Source of the DNA: Sphaerolaimus hirsutus
Lineage: Eukaryota > Nematoda > Chromadorea > Monhysterida > Sphaerolaimidae
Direction of reading: 5' to 3'
Assembly (NCBI GenBank): GCA_964036195.1
Contig: OZ038450.1
Coordinates: 25,201,208-25,265,207, forward strand
Length of the DNA stretch: 64,000 nucleotides
The notes below the pieces were generated by a model. The model did no database searches, had not been told where the DNA came from, and saw only the letters and a list, made by a program, of their open reading frames with translations. Each line of letters starts with the position of its first letter. Position 1 is the stretch's first letter. Shown here one piece after another: positions 26,401 through 34,899 of the stretch. The translations under genes and the position numbers were made by a program.

Positions 26401-27151
26401 CCGACATTGTTTTAACGTGTGTTCTGCAGTACACAGAACACAAACTACAGTTATTGTCATGTACGTTCCCTTTACACTCAATTTGGGGGGGGTATTTCGA
26501 GGGGGGGGGGGTGATTGTTTCATAGTGGTCTCGAGAGGGGGGGGGGTCAAACGAGGGGGGGGGGGGTATTTCAAGGGGGGGGGTATTTCGAGGAAATACG
26601 GTAAATGGTAATAAATGGGACCAAATAAATACTTGGACATATCAAAGTAAATAGCTAGCGGCGATCATTGCACACATGATGTCAATACCTTATTCCAGAC
26701 GGGGGCGGGGCGGGGCGGGGCGGGGGGGGGGGTGGTTCTTCAGTCAGCTCGCTCAGACTTTGGGGTATTTCGAGGGGGGTTCATGCAAGGGGGGCATTCC
26801 GAGGGTGGTGCATTCAATTGCAAGGGTATTTCAAGGAAAAACGTTACATTTATGCTGCGACAGCAATGTCCTTTTTTACCTACACCCCAGCCAAACAACA
26901 CCAAAACAACAAAAACCACGCTCACAGGCGGCGGCGGCGAGAGCGACACGGACACGGAGTGGGACGCGGCGACGGCGGCCATGTCCGGCCTGGTGGGGCG
27001 GCGTGCCAGCTACCTGGCCATGGTGCCGCGCGGCAGCATCGAACAGCCGCCCGACGCGCAGAGGCGGCACGGCGACGGCGACGCGACAACTACAGCTACT
27101 GCAGGCAAGCCGAATAGTGTGGAGGATAGGGAACACGTGTGGAAGTTCTGA
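2476..27151 (+). CDS. DEG/ENaC-family cation channel subunit, 13 visible exons
   Basis: Members are trimeric sodium-permeable channels of the plasma membrane. Exons: 2476-2625, 3439-3588, 4938-5084 (or from 4990), 5941-6105 (or 6109), 6664-6797, 7375-7489 (or 7538), 21650-21842, 22556-22686, 23602-23832, 24150-24220, 24516-24661, 25552-25748, 26928-27151. Exon 1 has the N-terminal gating motif TTFHGFD. Exon 2 encodes TM1 (WVLTMCTVFVIVFVQL). Exon 5 has IPPLTLC, matching the post-TM1 FPAVTxC motif. Exons 8-9 hold the cysteine-rich extracellular part. Exon 11 encodes TM2 with GGCMGLWTGASIVT, including the selectivity-filter GAS. Exons 12-13 are a cytoplasmic tail ending at TGA 27149-27151. The start is the first in-frame ATG; an acceptor at 2445-2446 (CTCAG) would make this an internal exon instead. 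Joins 7 through 13 agree in phase. The 6/7 join does not unless the weaker donor at 7539 is used. The cysteine-bearing segment expected between exons 6 and 7 is not visible. Confidence 0.88.
3439..3588 (+). CDS. Channel exon 2: first transmembrane helix
   Basis: Fifty codons bounded by GCCGCAG before and GTGAGT after, both phase 0. The product runs from LVHTEGWW through a hydrophobic helix to TSIRLVYPE, the usual juxtamembrane and TM1 layout of DEG/ENaC subunits. Joined to exon 1 it continues HGFDQ directly into LVHTEG. Nearly every codon ends in G or C, as in the other exons of this gene. Confidence 0.88.
3718..3917. other. Assembly gap of 200 N in channel intron 2
   Basis: Exactly 200 unknown bases. 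A 37-base sequence (TACTCACATATTTAAATC...TAGAAA, two mismatches) lies directly left of the gap at 3681-3717 and again at 3956-3992. The gap therefore covers a family-A repeat whose right end (TCGAGGAAATACGGTA) is seen at about 3942-3957. The true size is unknown. Confidence 0.95.
4152..4501. repeat. MITE with 30-bp terminal inverted repeats
   Basis: AAGCCGGAGTTACAGCATAA at the left is mirrored by TTATGCTGTAACTCCGGCTT at the right, and the match continues inward (CGATAAATAG / CTATTTATCG). Internally GAAATTTCGCTATTTGTCGG-type arms pair again around 4230-4290. About 350 bp, non-coding, inside channel intron 2. Confidence 0.75.
4938..6109 (+). CDS. Channel exons 3 and 4: acidic then polybasic insert after TM1
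   Basis: Exon 3 (4938 or 4990 to 5084) and exon 4 (5941 to 6105 or 6109) fall between TM1 and the IPPLTLC motif. In the G/C-ending frame they encode an acidic stretch (DADVNADYAYDDE, later EFDDDDDDDLDTDE) followed by ARRRRLARKR. A second frame is also open through both exons, with phases that fit 4990 and 6109, but its codon use is unlike the rest of the gene. Exon 2 (end phase 0) could also splice directly to exon 5 (start phase 0), so the insert may be optional. Confidence 0.6.
6866..7305. repeat. Inverted-repeat element in channel intron 5
   Basis: Left arm CTACTCATCTAGACCCG and CCCCCTCCCCTCGCAGCCGC are mirrored on the right by GCGGCTGCGGGGGAGGGGG and repeated CGGGTTTAGATGAGTAG units. The centre (about 6915-7190) has its own paired GATTACGAAG/CACATAGG segments. 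No coding content. Confidence 0.65.
7539..8371. other. Intronic stretch with no gene seen
   Basis: AT-rich intron sequence between the last visible channel exon before the retroelement and the next repeat. I searched it for the missing cysteine-rich channel exon and found no stretch with the right phase, codon bias and CxxFN-like motif. Confidence 0.5.
8372..8593. repeat. Inverted-repeat element, CACACTAGTTTAC type
   Basis: Begins GGCCGCACACAACACACTAG and ends CTAGTGTGTGCAGCGCC. The arms pair through AGTTTACTAACAGAAGTAAAC / GTTTACTTCTGTTAGTAAAC. A MITE of the same group as those at 25075-25317, 28159-28401 and 34530-34671. Confidence 0.75.
8610..8800. repeat. Left half of a family-A MITE split by the retroelement
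   Basis: Starts TTACCGTATTACCTCGAATT and runs inward through AGAACGTACATGACAAATAC and TGCAGAACACACGTTAAA, which is the reverse complement of the interior of the intact copy at 26143-26603. It stops abruptly at about 8800. The rest of this copy is at 21083-21314. Confidence 0.75.
8805..16503 (+). CDS. ORF1-type protein of the retroelement, intron-containing, SGNH esterase-like domain
   Basis: Exons by splice signal and phase: 8805-8933, 9084-9208, 9455-9711, 9922-10071, 10309-10547, 10791-10940, 11241-11456, 11691-11858, 12030-12346, 12629-12770, 13553-13804, 14027-14327, 14538-14762, 15039 to about 16160, then 16419-16503. Visible parts: a predicted coiled coil (10791-10940 and 11241-11330, MKDEMSGIRTKVETIEGDI), lysine/arginine clusters like NLSs (SKRKQ and KKAK, 11370-11450), an RGG-type box (GRGRGRGRGAPRGG, 14033-14074), acidic segments, and at 15200-16160 a domain with GDS (15527-15535) and DGLH (16087-16098), the block I and block V residues of SGNH/GDSL esterases. 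Known family role: nucleic-acid binding partner of the endonuclease/RT. No start codon is seen. The middle domains are not recognised. Confidence 0.65.
8934..15038 (+). other. Series of thirteen introns, twelve stop-free and multiples of three
   Basis: Introns and lengths: 8934-9083 (150), 9209-9454 (246), 9712-9921 (210), 10072-10308 (237), 10548-10790 (243), 10941-11240 (300), 11457-11690 (234, GC-AG donor GCAAGT), 11859-12029 (171), 12347-12628 (282), 12771-13552 (782), 13805-14026 (222), 14328-14537 (210), 14763-15038 (276). All except the 782-nt one divide by three, enter and leave in the same phase, and have no stop in the exon frame, although they are as AT-rich as normal introns. Donors are mostly GTGAGT/GTTAGT/GTATGT and acceptors are (T)CAG/ACAG. 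Host-gene introns in this window are full of stops. Confidence 0.8.
12941..13412 (+). repeat. Tandem AAAGTACCAAA-type repeat in the retroelement
   Basis: A degenerate array of about 10-12 nt units (AAAAAGTACC / AAAAAGTATC), interrupted near 13035-13100 and again around 13180-13220. It lies in the one intron that is not a multiple of three, just before the point where the open frame changes (13430-13454). Confidence 0.8.
16504..17631 (+). other. Stop-free linker between ORF1 region and endonuclease
   Basis: This 1.1-kb AT-rich stretch stays open in the frame that leads into the endonuclease. One piece looks exonic: about 16803-16925, after an acceptor CTGCGCAG, encoding QFVLGQFFEPFQHCLAEGQR and a basic tail. 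The rest reads like intron. Whether ORF1 and the endonuclease are separate proteins after splicing cannot be settled from sequence. Confidence 0.45.
17632..18604 (+). CDS. APE-type endonuclease domain of the retroelement
   Basis: About 323 codons in the frame that begins upstream at 13430. The catalytic motifs of the exonuclease-endonuclease-phosphatase fold are present: QNVRCL (Asn), CFSETQ (Glu), AGDFNGHIG (Asp/Asn), SIIDLCLT (Asp) and QSDHNAMIV (terminal Ser-Asp-His). It nicks the target DNA to prime reverse transcription. ATG at 17632 is a plausible start if a spliced RNA is used. The frame ends at TGA 18602 while the next frame, already open from 18553, continues into the RT, so endonuclease and RT are separated by a one-base frameshift. 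All catalytic residues appear intact. Confidence 0.85.
18553..20961 (+). CDS. Reverse transcriptase of the non-LTR retroelement
   Basis: Open from 18553; ATG at 18658 gives 767 aa. Motifs in order (residues counted from 18658): LHKKGDKGNLKNYR (about 197), QGGFRPGRRTLDN (about 245), motif A CFVDAVKAFDRV (about 283), motif B GVAQGCALSPTLY (about 340), motif C FFADDIVLM (about 380), motif D SINPSKSE, motif E IRYLGIQI. C-terminal CSLC...H...C near residue 695 is the CCHC finger of LINE ORF2 proteins. No RNase H domain is seen. It copies element RNA at the nicked target. The catalytic FADD is intact and there is no internal stop, so the copy is recent or maintained. Confidence 0.93.
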   Translation, partial: AKHTINKVERYDVPRDLIKQGRKIAKLRRKIKRINMVGTTIGTTERNLLFQSLREERATLSRMKMEIERQKKDKELENLLKSGGSTHINMIYKKVNEIRNDNKCVLHTIYNGDGDPVTSKESMNTELKAAWDVVMEKNPGMEISRVDPTSVRAVITSRKQQKKLEDQISYIEVELAIHDLKNNKSGGTTSVYHEHLKLLGVEHVDQLVELYNQWWNGTEIPDNAALCKMMLLHKKGDKGNLKNYRTLGVSCNIKKVYMSLINKRLMRWLEDTNALTEMQGGFRPGRRTLDNVQILKSCYNYAVVNGNEFVTCFVDAVKAFDRVDRAKLWLKMSHMGVPNVLIQAIANVYTKTKAVMTYAGYESDQLDYPIGVAQGCALSPTLYAIYIHDLAEKLLATGCGSKCGRSATRIPALFFADDIVLMAGKDSDLETLINTFSVWAWTWSVSINPSKSEVLRWGTSKRPKKDWILKSGDPGDSSVTILKETDSIRYLGIQINRGIDPFSEHKSNRLIKMRQLRSLALAAAKNSISPLYHGKITWKAYVEPASMYGVEVTGLTPSQLNDMDKIYIQTMKRIARLPNSASSASLLYDLDGVLPSDKYDQLTLTYNNYMSRIDKNRWLYQAWEVDASLAGNPRLKIDNTNQTLVNFAKSRKDFNIDTGQLRNLDLKNMIYIKRRGMTLTTLKSQSALKYRHGERTGVEIKGLHYNELNWLAARYNALRTRGKKGHKLCSLCSNIYIKVVANLHHILHVCPGSEHIRDKCRATACTVPCAWELNPLGSTVCHAHRKCLDKLLVYGTSHLHDR
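20962..21085 (+). other. 3' UTR and A-rich tail of the retroelement
   Basis: A short stretch follows the RT stop, containing a small hairpin (GGGCGCAACCCTTCAAGGGTAGGGCCC, which folds on AACCCTT/AAGGGT), then GATAACAAAGAAATAAAAAA. A 3' hairpin plus A-rich tail is typical of LINE 3' ends used for target-primed reverse transcription. Confidence 0.6.
21083..21314. repeat. Right half of the family-A MITE split by the retroelement
   Basis: GTGACGTTAGGG and, later, CGATTTTTCTACGTCTGCGT match the interior of the intact family-A copy at 26143-26603, read in the same orientation as the left half at 8610-8800. It ends TCGAGGTAATACGGTA at 21314. Confidence 0.7.
21650..23832 (+). CDS. Channel exons 7-9: extracellular domain
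   Basis: Exon 7 (21650-21842, after CATGACAG) encodes a segment ending VLPVGYHAHIALRATKTIR, the palm region before the cysteine-rich part. Exon 8 (22556-22686) gives RAACTSPKLKYF and then C...C...C at ACQVECLVDAVLERCNC. Exon 9 (23602-23832) continues the disulphide region (CSPSMAIECY, CRGDNCVEACEYWSYSS). Joins 7/8 (AG|G) and 8/9 (G|GC) restore Arg and Gly codons. The cysteine order matches the thumb region of DEG/ENaC subunits. Confidence 0.85.
22157..22305. repeat. Near-perfect palindrome with about 60-bp arms
   Basis: The left arm (ACGCACAAACGCCCGGCGCG... to AAAGTCCGGT) is repeated in reverse complement on the right (ACCGGACTTTC... to GGGCGTTTGTGCGT). The spacer is about 25-30 bp and is itself partly complementary. 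GCACAAACGCC recurs within each arm. It is in channel intron 7. It could form a long hairpin or cruciform. Confidence 0.85.
22995..23345. repeat. CTATCTATC-rich inverted-repeat element
   Basis: Bounded by CCAGGGGTCTCC at the left and GGAGACCCCTGG at the right, with several CTATCTATCC and CGGCCAGCTATCTA units inside. The same words recur at 36366-36400 and 53385-53445. Confidence 0.65.
24150..24661 (+). CDS. Channel exons 10-11: pre-TM2 strand and TM2 pore
   Basis: Exon 10 (24150-24220) encodes HALIIGDIYFEEIQYTEVTQ, like the conserved INIYYExLxYExxxQ segment before TM2. Exon 11 (24516-24661) encodes VETFISALGGCMGLWTGAS, then IVTWIHLAYWCCVRSC. GLWTGAS contains the G-A-S selectivity filter of DEG/ENaC channels. 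A donor at 24662 (GTTGGA) ends phase 2 and joins exon 12 in the G/C-ending frame; the alternative GT at 24660 would not. Confidence 0.88.
24928..25507. repeat. Family-A MITE interrupted by a second MITE
   Basis: Starts TACCGTATTTCCTCGAAATA and ends TACGGTA at 25507. Between 25075 and 25317 a CACACTAGTTTTCACC-type element interrupts it: family-A sequence stops at CCCAGTACTAAT and resumes at TTTGTCATTTGTAACG, as in the uninterrupted copies. Confidence 0.75.
25075..25317. repeat. CACACTAGTTTTCACC-type MITE, nested
   Basis: Left end GCCTACACACACTAGTTTTC and right end GAAAACTAGTGTGTGTAGGG are inverse. The arms pair through CACCGTGACTTC / ACTCACGGTG. Nearly the same sequence is found at 28159-28401. 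Confidence 0.85.
25552..27151 (+). CDS. Channel exons 12-13: cytoplasmic C-terminal tail
   Basis: Exon 12 (25552-25748) encodes LTKLCLSPRPGTTLNESG and an Asn/Thr-rich stretch. Exon 13 (26928-27151, after CGCTCACAG) adds Gly-rich and acidic GGGESDTDTEWD, then a low-complexity tail ending EDREHVWKF and TGA. The frame was chosen because almost all codons end in G or C; two other frames are also open. No PDZ-type end or PY motif is seen. Confidence 0.75.
26143..26603. repeat. Intact family-A MITE (reference copy)
   Basis: TACCGTATTTCCTCGAAATA at the left and TCGAGGAAATACGGTA at the right. G-run subterminal blocks surround a unique core containing CGTACGCAGACGTCGAAAAA and AACGTGTGTTCTGCAGTACA. 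Used here as the reference for the split and nested copies. Confidence 0.85.
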
Positions 27152-28106
27152 GCGTTTTGTGAGGGGCACTATTTACTGACGCTGAACCAATGTGCCGTTT
27201 GCGATTAGTGGAATGATCTTGGTTTGAGTGGTTGAAAACAAGGCAATATGATTTTGTGAATAGAAAAATAAGCGAGTTGAGGGTTCTAAATGATTATACA
27301 TTTAGGTATACTAATATCTCAAATATCGACACATTCCATATCAGTCACGCGCTCATGCCAATTTCAGTATAATATATGGTTGGCTGCCGACTACTATTTT
27401 CGCAAATGGCAAAATAAATAAATATTTAATAGTTAAACATTTCCAACAGTACATATAATATTACATATTTTCTGTTAAACTGTAGTGACCGCATAAAAAT
27501 AGCAAAAAGCATTAACAAATGTAATCAAGTTTTTATGGCCATAGTAAACTAGTTGACGGCCAAAATTTCCGACACTGATCAATCAGATATAGGCATTTTA
27601 GTTTACTGGAATTGAGGGTGCATCAAATATTGTTTACAGATATCTGGTAAACTCAAATTGTGTTTTAAACGATTTATCAGTTTCTTAATTATCGGCCGCA
27701 AAATGTTTGTACAGCCACAATCCACCGTTTAATTTGTCACTCTGACGCATAGCGCCAACGCATCCGTCATTGAAATAAATATTTACATTTACTAATTCGA
27801 ATGGAAGCTTTCGAAATGAAAATTGTGAAAAACCTGTAAATTTTCCAGTTGAATTGCACCCCTTTCCCTGCTGTGAAATGCCTACCTATTTATTTTTGCA
27901 TTTACATTCTTAACCCAGTGCCGTGAGAGACTTTCCCACACTTCCCACTATTTTATTTTAACTAAATATTAATGTAAAATTTAACCCAAATAACCCCCCC
28001 CCCCTGCACAGGTGCATGCAACCCCGCCTGCATGGACTAACTTCTGACAGAGAGAGCATCTTAATGGATTTACGTTGGTACAATACGCCATTGTTGTCAC
28101 ATGAAA

Positions 28107-28471
28107 GTGATGTAAAAGCGCCATGGCGCTTGGCGCTATAATTCTGTGGCGCCATTGTGCCTACACACACTAGTTTTCACCGTGACTTCGTGTGAAAACT
28201 GAAATTTTTTCAAATGCAAATTAAAAATCACGGTTGTATGATTTTATTTTATTTCAATTTGAGTTTAAATAAATGATAGTTAAACTTTGAAACTTTGAAA
28301 ACTAAAACACATAAAGCATACAAAATGAGTAGGCTGGATGTCGCCATGTCGCCATTACAGTTTTCACATCAGTCACGGTGAAAACTAGTGTGTGTAGGGC
28401 CATTGGCGCGTTTGAAAAACGCCATGAGACATTTGAGCTTGTCGCCAAATTTTTGGCGCTTTTTACATCAC
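28107..28471. repeat. GTGATGTAAAAGCGCC-type element containing a nested MITE
   Basis: GTGATGTAAAAGCGCCATGG at the left is mirrored by GGCGCTTTTTACATCAC at the right, with further TGGCGC/GCGCCA words in both arms. The CACACTAGTTTTC-type MITE at 28159-28401 is inserted in its middle (GCGCCATT before, CATTGGCGC after). A weaker relative with similar words is at about 24248-24378. Confidence 0.75.
28159..28401. repeat. CACACTAGTTTTCACC-type MITE, nested
   Basis: Begins GCCTACACACACTAGTTTTC and ends CTAGTGTGTGTAGGGC. It matches the copy at 25075-25317 along almost its whole length, including CATAAAGCATACAA and GATGTCGCCATG in the core. Confidence 0.85.
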
Positions 28472-29713
28472 TAGTCACCACATGACGTGCTTAGACTTCA
28501 TTCAGTGTGTGAAATTACCTATGGTGGACTAACTTTTTCTGACAACAAATTTTATTTTTGTGCACAGTACGTGTTTCGTGAATGTCTGGTATGCATACGA
28601 AGCCACATTATTTTATAGATCTCAATTTCCAACGGTGTCTTCTGTTACCACCGAAAATTTTCTAATGCAAAATGTAACTTTTGTGGCCGTGTGCTTGTAA
28701 ATTGTTTTAAGCTGGAACTATAGCCGGAAAGTGTTTGTCAAAGTTATTTACTGTTTCCATCTGAATACCATAATTTTTGCTATACTCCCCCAGTGTTGTG
28801 TACTTTCCCTTATGCAATAGCAAAATGCATGACAGCAAACTGTTTAAAAGCATTTGTCTAATTAGCCAAGGCAAATAAATGGGTTTAAAATCTAAAAAAT
28901 TCTTGCCCAGTAGAGACTAGATATTTATTACATGGTCGATCTTTCAAACAACATTTCATCACTGTAATCAATTGTATTATACTCATATGTGATAAAATTT
29001 ATCGATGCAATTCTTGTATACACAAATGCAATGAAAAGATTATTTAAAAAATCAATCACAACTTAACATTGAAAAAAACACGACAATTATTTCAAACAAA
29101 ATTTTCAGGAAAAAAGCCAACCGCAAGTTAGATCAAAACAGAAGCCATTCAATGGAGAGAAAGCGATAAGTAGACCAAAATTGTGATGTTTTTTCAAAAG
29201 CTATTATTTTCATAAATACTGATGTATTTTCGAGAACAAAGTTACTTCAACTCTACTTATTCTTTGCGAGTCCACTAAAATACAACCTACCGCTCGCCAA
29301 AGTGCGGAACCAAAAAGGACCGGGGGCTAATTCCTCAAGTGAACAAGCAAAACGATAAGTCTTAAGTGGCAAGGCATAAGTGATAAGTGGTAAGTGAGTT
29401 CTGTTTTGATAAATGAATTGAAATACCACTTATCACCTGTAACCCACGACTAATCAATTTTCTTATCACCGATGACTTATAATTTCACTTATACTCGGCG
29501 GACCGCAAATTATGTATGTGCAGAATACTACCATAATTTCATGTAGAAAATCTTCTGATAAATTTCGTATATCATAAACAAAATATTATGTATGATGAAA
29601 AAACTGTAAATTTTTGGTTCATTATTCAGATGGATTACGGTAGATTTCCACACCAAGTGTCATATCCGCCGAGTACATCCACATTCACACACTCCATCCA
29701 CTGCCTGTACCCC

Positions 29714-32700
29714 TCACCCAACGACCGCCTGCCCCATCTGGTGCTGCATGTGGTGCTGCCGGTTGAGCTGCTTGAGGTACCTGAGCGCCCTCTTTGCAGC
29801 GGTGCACTTTGCGATGCGGTAGTTGCGGCCGAGGCCGGCCATGCGGCACCGGTGGCGCACCTCGACCCACACGCGCACCTTGCCCGACTCGATTAGGCGT
29901 TCCGCTTTGCTGCACGGTGAAATGTTTGCACCTTAGAAGTGTTTTAGGGTTACGGTTAAAATTCGGACATTTTTTTGGCAATTGCAAAGTGTTAAGTGAC
30001 GAGTAAAGTTTCAGATATCATATGAGGATCTATATCATGTGAAGTGTATCTTGTAGCTTAAGTTTCTGATTATTGAAGCTGAAGCTACTTTCACACATTT
30101 CTGAAAAAATCCTCACAAAGTCCTAACAAATTTGAACTGAAACCCAACTAATCACATAAGGAGCCACTCACAGACCTGTAAAATTCAAGGTAAAATGTAA
30201 AATATCACACAAATTGTCACAATTTATGTAAAATATCAAAGTATAAACAAGTACATCAAATTTCACATTTTCCAGGGCATTTTACATCACTTTTGACACT
30301 TGCATGACATTTAACACTTCACAGGGCATTTTACCGGTCTGTGATTACCCCAAAGAATAAACAAATAAACCACCAAGTTGAACCAACGTGAACTTGACCT
30401 TATCCGGCTCCATCTCCAACAACTCCCTGATGGGGCTCTGCGGGGGGCTGGCGCAGCACTTGTCGATGACCGACTTCATCAGCGCGTAGAACACCGCCCA
30501 CGTCCGGTCCAGACAGCAGCCAGAGTCGAGAAAGACTGCGCCCGCTAGAGACTCGAATATGTCGCCCAGTGCTTTTGGCACCTGGGATGGGATTGGTGGT
30601 TCAGAAAAGGTTTTGAATTTTTAAGTGTTTTTCCAAAATGACTTTTCTAAAATTTAGAATTTTACCACAAAAAGTTTTCGAAATTGGTCAAAAAGAGACA
30701 TTTTTTGACGTTTTTGTCACTAGTCTCTTGATAAGGTGAAGATATTCCTTGGATAAAGTCAAAATATGATGAGTAAAGCCATTGTCATCATATTTTGACT
30801 TTATACACAAACACGTCAACAAAGAAGCGCCGCTACATGACCAGCGGTTAGAAATACATGGCAGCCGAGCCTACATGGCCAGGGAGCCTATGTCCCCTCA
30901 CCCTTAATCGTTCAACCATTCAACCCACCCTCAACCCCCCACCCCCACCTCAATGTCCTCCTGGTCGGACTCGTCGCAGTCGTCCTCGTTGATCAGGTAC
31001 AGGTCCTCGTCGAAGTTGGCCGCCTCCAGCTGGTGCTGGTCCACCAGACGCACGTACTTGGCCACCATCGCAGCCAGGCCGGGGCAGAATTGAAGGAAGT
31101 GCTGAGATGGGGGGAGGGGTTTGAGGGTTTTTGGGGTGGATTTGGGAAAGTGTTGGTGATTGTGGAGTAGGTGAATGTGGTAGATGTCGAGCGACAAATT
31201 TCAGACAAAGTTTCAAATGTTAGATGGGATTTTAATCGTTTTACCTGTCGTTTTTACCTGTATTTACCTATTTTTTACACATTTTACGTAACACAAATGG
31301 ATGGAATCCATAACTTTCAGTGAAATTGGAAAGTTGAAAGATCGGGTGTGCGATTTTTTCAAGATTAAACTCCAAAGACAAGAATATACGTGACCGACCA
31401 CAATATCTACCCGAGCAACAATACATCGGGCGCAAAAAATACACGCGTAACAGTCTCAAAAAAGTCACCTTGTGAAAGTTGTGCTTGACAGCGAGACTAG
31501 CAAAGATGGTGTTGTTGACGAGGGCGGAGCGCAGGTCGGTCAGCACGCCGGGCGAGTACTGCTTCGAGTCGTCGTACAGGTGCCGCGTGATCACGTAGTC
31601 CAGCACCGCGTCGCCCAGGAACTCCAGCCGCTGCGGGAGAGGGTTGGGTTGGGTGAAGAGTGTATACATTGATGACATTACAGTTTGCATGCGCGGTTCA
31701 CATTGGCAGTGAGCCAACAGTGACTAGCGCATCGGACTATCGTAACATGACACACAATTTCTTGCCTTTAAGACGATTTATGTTCACGTTTTTTTCTCGA
31801 TTTATGTTCACGTAAGAACAACAATATAGTTACTTTACACCCTGCACGCGTGGTTCCCGCTGGAAGCGTGCCAACTACTTTTCTACCCATGCAATTTTAA
31901 TAAAAAGTTGAAAAAAGACATTTCTGTTATAGCGCATAATATGTTCACTTATTCACAACAATTAATTTTTCATCTGTTATACAAAAATCGCATGCTTTAT
32001 CATCATTGGCACGCTTCCAACGTGAGACATAAATGAGTGCGAGCGCAGAGTATCATGTCCGCCGAGTATACCATAGTCGCACGTGAGACATAATTCAGTA
32101 CGTGTGTAAACTGTGTGGCCCGCGGAGTATAGGAATTTTATACATCGGGATTTTAAAGTATCGATAGATAATTTAATAAAAATTAAAAATTTTTTTACGT
32201 AATTAAATATCATCACACCTGATAACAATCCGTGACTCTATTAGGCACATAACTCGCATGGGTAACCGCCTGCAGCAAAAAGGCCCTCTTCTCAAACCTA
32301 TACCCCAACTTTTCCTCCAGCCCATCCAATCCATACTGGTTCCACATGTGCTCGAGTCTTTGCTCGGCGTCGGGCACGTAGTGCAGCAGGGGCTCGGGCG
32401 GCACGAAGTTGGCGCCGCCGTCGGGCGGGCGCACGTGCAGCCCCAACCAATCCATGAAGCGCAGCGCGCCCGGCGGCCCGTAGGAAAGGAGATAGACGCC
32501 GATTAGGGCTTCCACCTGGGTGGTGAGAACGATCGAATGCGAATACGGTAGGGTACCGTATTTATTAGAATAATTCCCCTGCGCACACTAGTTCTCACAC
32601 GAAATTTCGAAAACTCATAAATGAGCTTCGAATGAGTTTTCCACAATGATTCATTTTTAATCTAGTTGACGGCTACCTCATTAACTGTAGTTGACGGCTA

Positions 32701-34899
32701 CCTCATTGTAGAAAACTGAAATGCGTTCTAAGCTGATTTGTGAGTTTTCGAAATTCCGTGTGAAATGAAAACTAGTGTGCGCAGGCACAATAGTTTTTTT
32801 TTCGGAGGGGGAACTACTCAAGGGGGAAATCATTATTTCATCAAAATTTTCAAGAATGTTTCGATCAAATCATCAGTGTGTGTGAATGTTTGCCTCACCC
32901 ATCTCACACGGGCGAATCACTCAAGGGGATGATTTATTCGAGTAAATACGGTATTTACCTCGAATATTGTTACAAATATAAATAGTAAAAGCTACATAGT
33001 TCTACAACGCGACACCCAGTTTAGCTTGAAACGCTATCGGCAATACACTCACGCAGTCCGCGACGGACTTGTCTGACACGCTGTGCTGGTTGAGCAGGTT
33101 GTAGCCGTGGTACGAGTACACGTCGGCAGTGGACTCGCTCGCTTTTTCTGCCGCCTCCAGCTTTTCTGCGCGGATCAAAAAAAGTTACACGGTGAAACAA
33201 TGGCATGACGGAATGGCGGAATTGCGCTGAACTGGGGCCAGCCCCGCAACGTGTAAAGTTTAGAGTCTAGTGTTAAATGTCATGTAAAATCTCATATAAA
33301 ACAAAAGTAAAGTTTTTGTTCTGAACTTTTGACACTTCGTATGACAATTGCTAAATTTGTATGACATTTGACAAATTTGTATGACAATTTACATTACATT
33401 AACACTTGACTTCATTACACTTTACAGGGCTCGGGACTGGCGCCTGGGCATTTTACATGATTTAGACATTTTACATGACATTAGACATTTTACAGGGTAT
33501 TTTACCCTGTAAAATGTCAAATGTGTGCCCACTGAAATTGACAGCCGTCCACCAGTGCACAACCACACATAAAACGAACCAATATTCAGACTCTCGATGC
33601 CCTGCTCGTGGTCGACCTTGACCACCAGCTGGTCGTCTGCGCTGGCCGCGTCCCAGCCCGTGCGCCGCCGCAGCGCCTTGCCGCTGGTCGACGCGTCGCC
33701 GCCGCTGCCGCTCGCGCTTGCAGCTGCAGTTGTCGCTGTTGGTGGGGCGTCGCCCGCCGCTGAAATGGGTGGATGGGGATATTTTTGAAGGTTGATTTTT
33801 TACGTTGGTTGATGGATTTAAACAATTTAGTTAAATTGTATTTTCAATTAATTTTTTTACCTAGTTAAAAAGGATAAAAATTCAAATCTGATTTTTAAAT
33901 GATTCAAAAGTCGGTACAGGCGAGAAACAATATGCGGGACATACTATATTGTTGGGTTGATGTCTACTGTGAATATACAATGCATGTTTGGTCAGGAAAT
34001 AGCATCACGAGTTGTGATTTCTGCTAAAAAAGACCTTTTTAAGACATCCATATATCGCTTTTTATCACACGAGTACATAGAAACAAGTAAAGTGAGATAA
34101 AGTCCATGGAAAAACAGTTCCCCCCCCCCACTGCACCTTGTTCTCGATCTAGCTGGCTGAGCTCCATGTCCATCTGCTCGTCTTCGTGCACGGCCGCCAA
34201 CGTGTCGTCGGTGTCCTCGGTGCCCGACGCCTGACAAAAAAAGTCTCAAAATAGTTTTGAAAAGAGTACCAGATACACAGTGGTAGATATTTGTACGTGC
34301 GCATGAAAGTCAGGGTTTACCTAATGACTATGGTTTGGATTTCTGTACCGGTACATGCCAATGCGAAATTCTATGGGCTATTTTACTCCCCCACCCACCT
34401 ACAAACACTGAAAAATGTCAAATGAGAAGAAAATTTGAACTTTTACACTACTTTTGACACCTTGCATGACCTTTGCCATTTTACAGATTCTGGGACTGGC
34501 CCCCGGTAAGTATTTTTTTCATGGATATCGGGCCCACACACACACTAGTTTACCAGCATGAAAAGCTTGACCATTTTGGTTAACTGTTTTGACAAATCAG
34601 TACGAAGCACGGTACAGTTGACCAAAATGGTCGAACGTTTCATGTTGGTAAACTAGTGTGTGTGTGTTCGCAATATATGCACAATGACAAAACCCGACCG
34701 CAAAACGACTCACCATTGCCATGCGCTGTTTAAACTGCGCGGCGCTGCGCTCGTTGCACTTGTAGCAGGGCGGCAGCCAGTTGTCGTTGGGCTCGAACTT
34801 AGCCGCCATCATGAACAGCGGCAGAGAGCGGTCGCGCTGCAGCTGGCCGCCGGTCGAGTCCCTGCTCACGCCCAGCCGGTACAGCTTGTAGTTGGAGAC
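29714..34899 (-). CDS. Dcr: Dicer RNase IIIa (end), RNase IIIb and dsRBD, exons 32-40
   Basis: The second acidic motif of RNase IIIa, SVADC|VEALIG, spans the exon 35/36 join. Exon 36 begins RNase IIIb; exon 37 has [19 protein letters not shown] and exon 39 [20 protein letters not shown] (Asp and Glu of the active site). Exon 40 is the dsRBD, with [20 protein letters not shown], a short tail and TGA. Both RNase centres look catalytically complete. Exon 39 must use the donor at 30387-30386 (AC|GTTGGT) to reach exon 40 in phase. Confidence 0.92.

Larger units (their letters stand above)
27152..29713. other. Convergent intergenic region, repeats only
   Basis: The + strand channel gene ends at 27151 and the - strand Dicer gene ends at 29714, so their 3' ends face each other. 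AAATAAATAAAT at about 27411-27425 could serve the channel transcript as a poly(A) signal. About 27545-27690 holds a degenerate GTAAACTAGTTGAC/GGTAAACTC inverted repeat. About 29330-29480 is a GATAAGTGGTAAGTGAG-type repeat. No coding exon or structural RNA was recognised. Confidence 0.5.

Noticed and set aside
26732-27151. Separate gene with start at 26732
   Set aside because: The in-frame part before 26928 is MITE and intron sequence. The acceptor CTCACAG at 26927 joins the stretch to channel exon 12 in phase.
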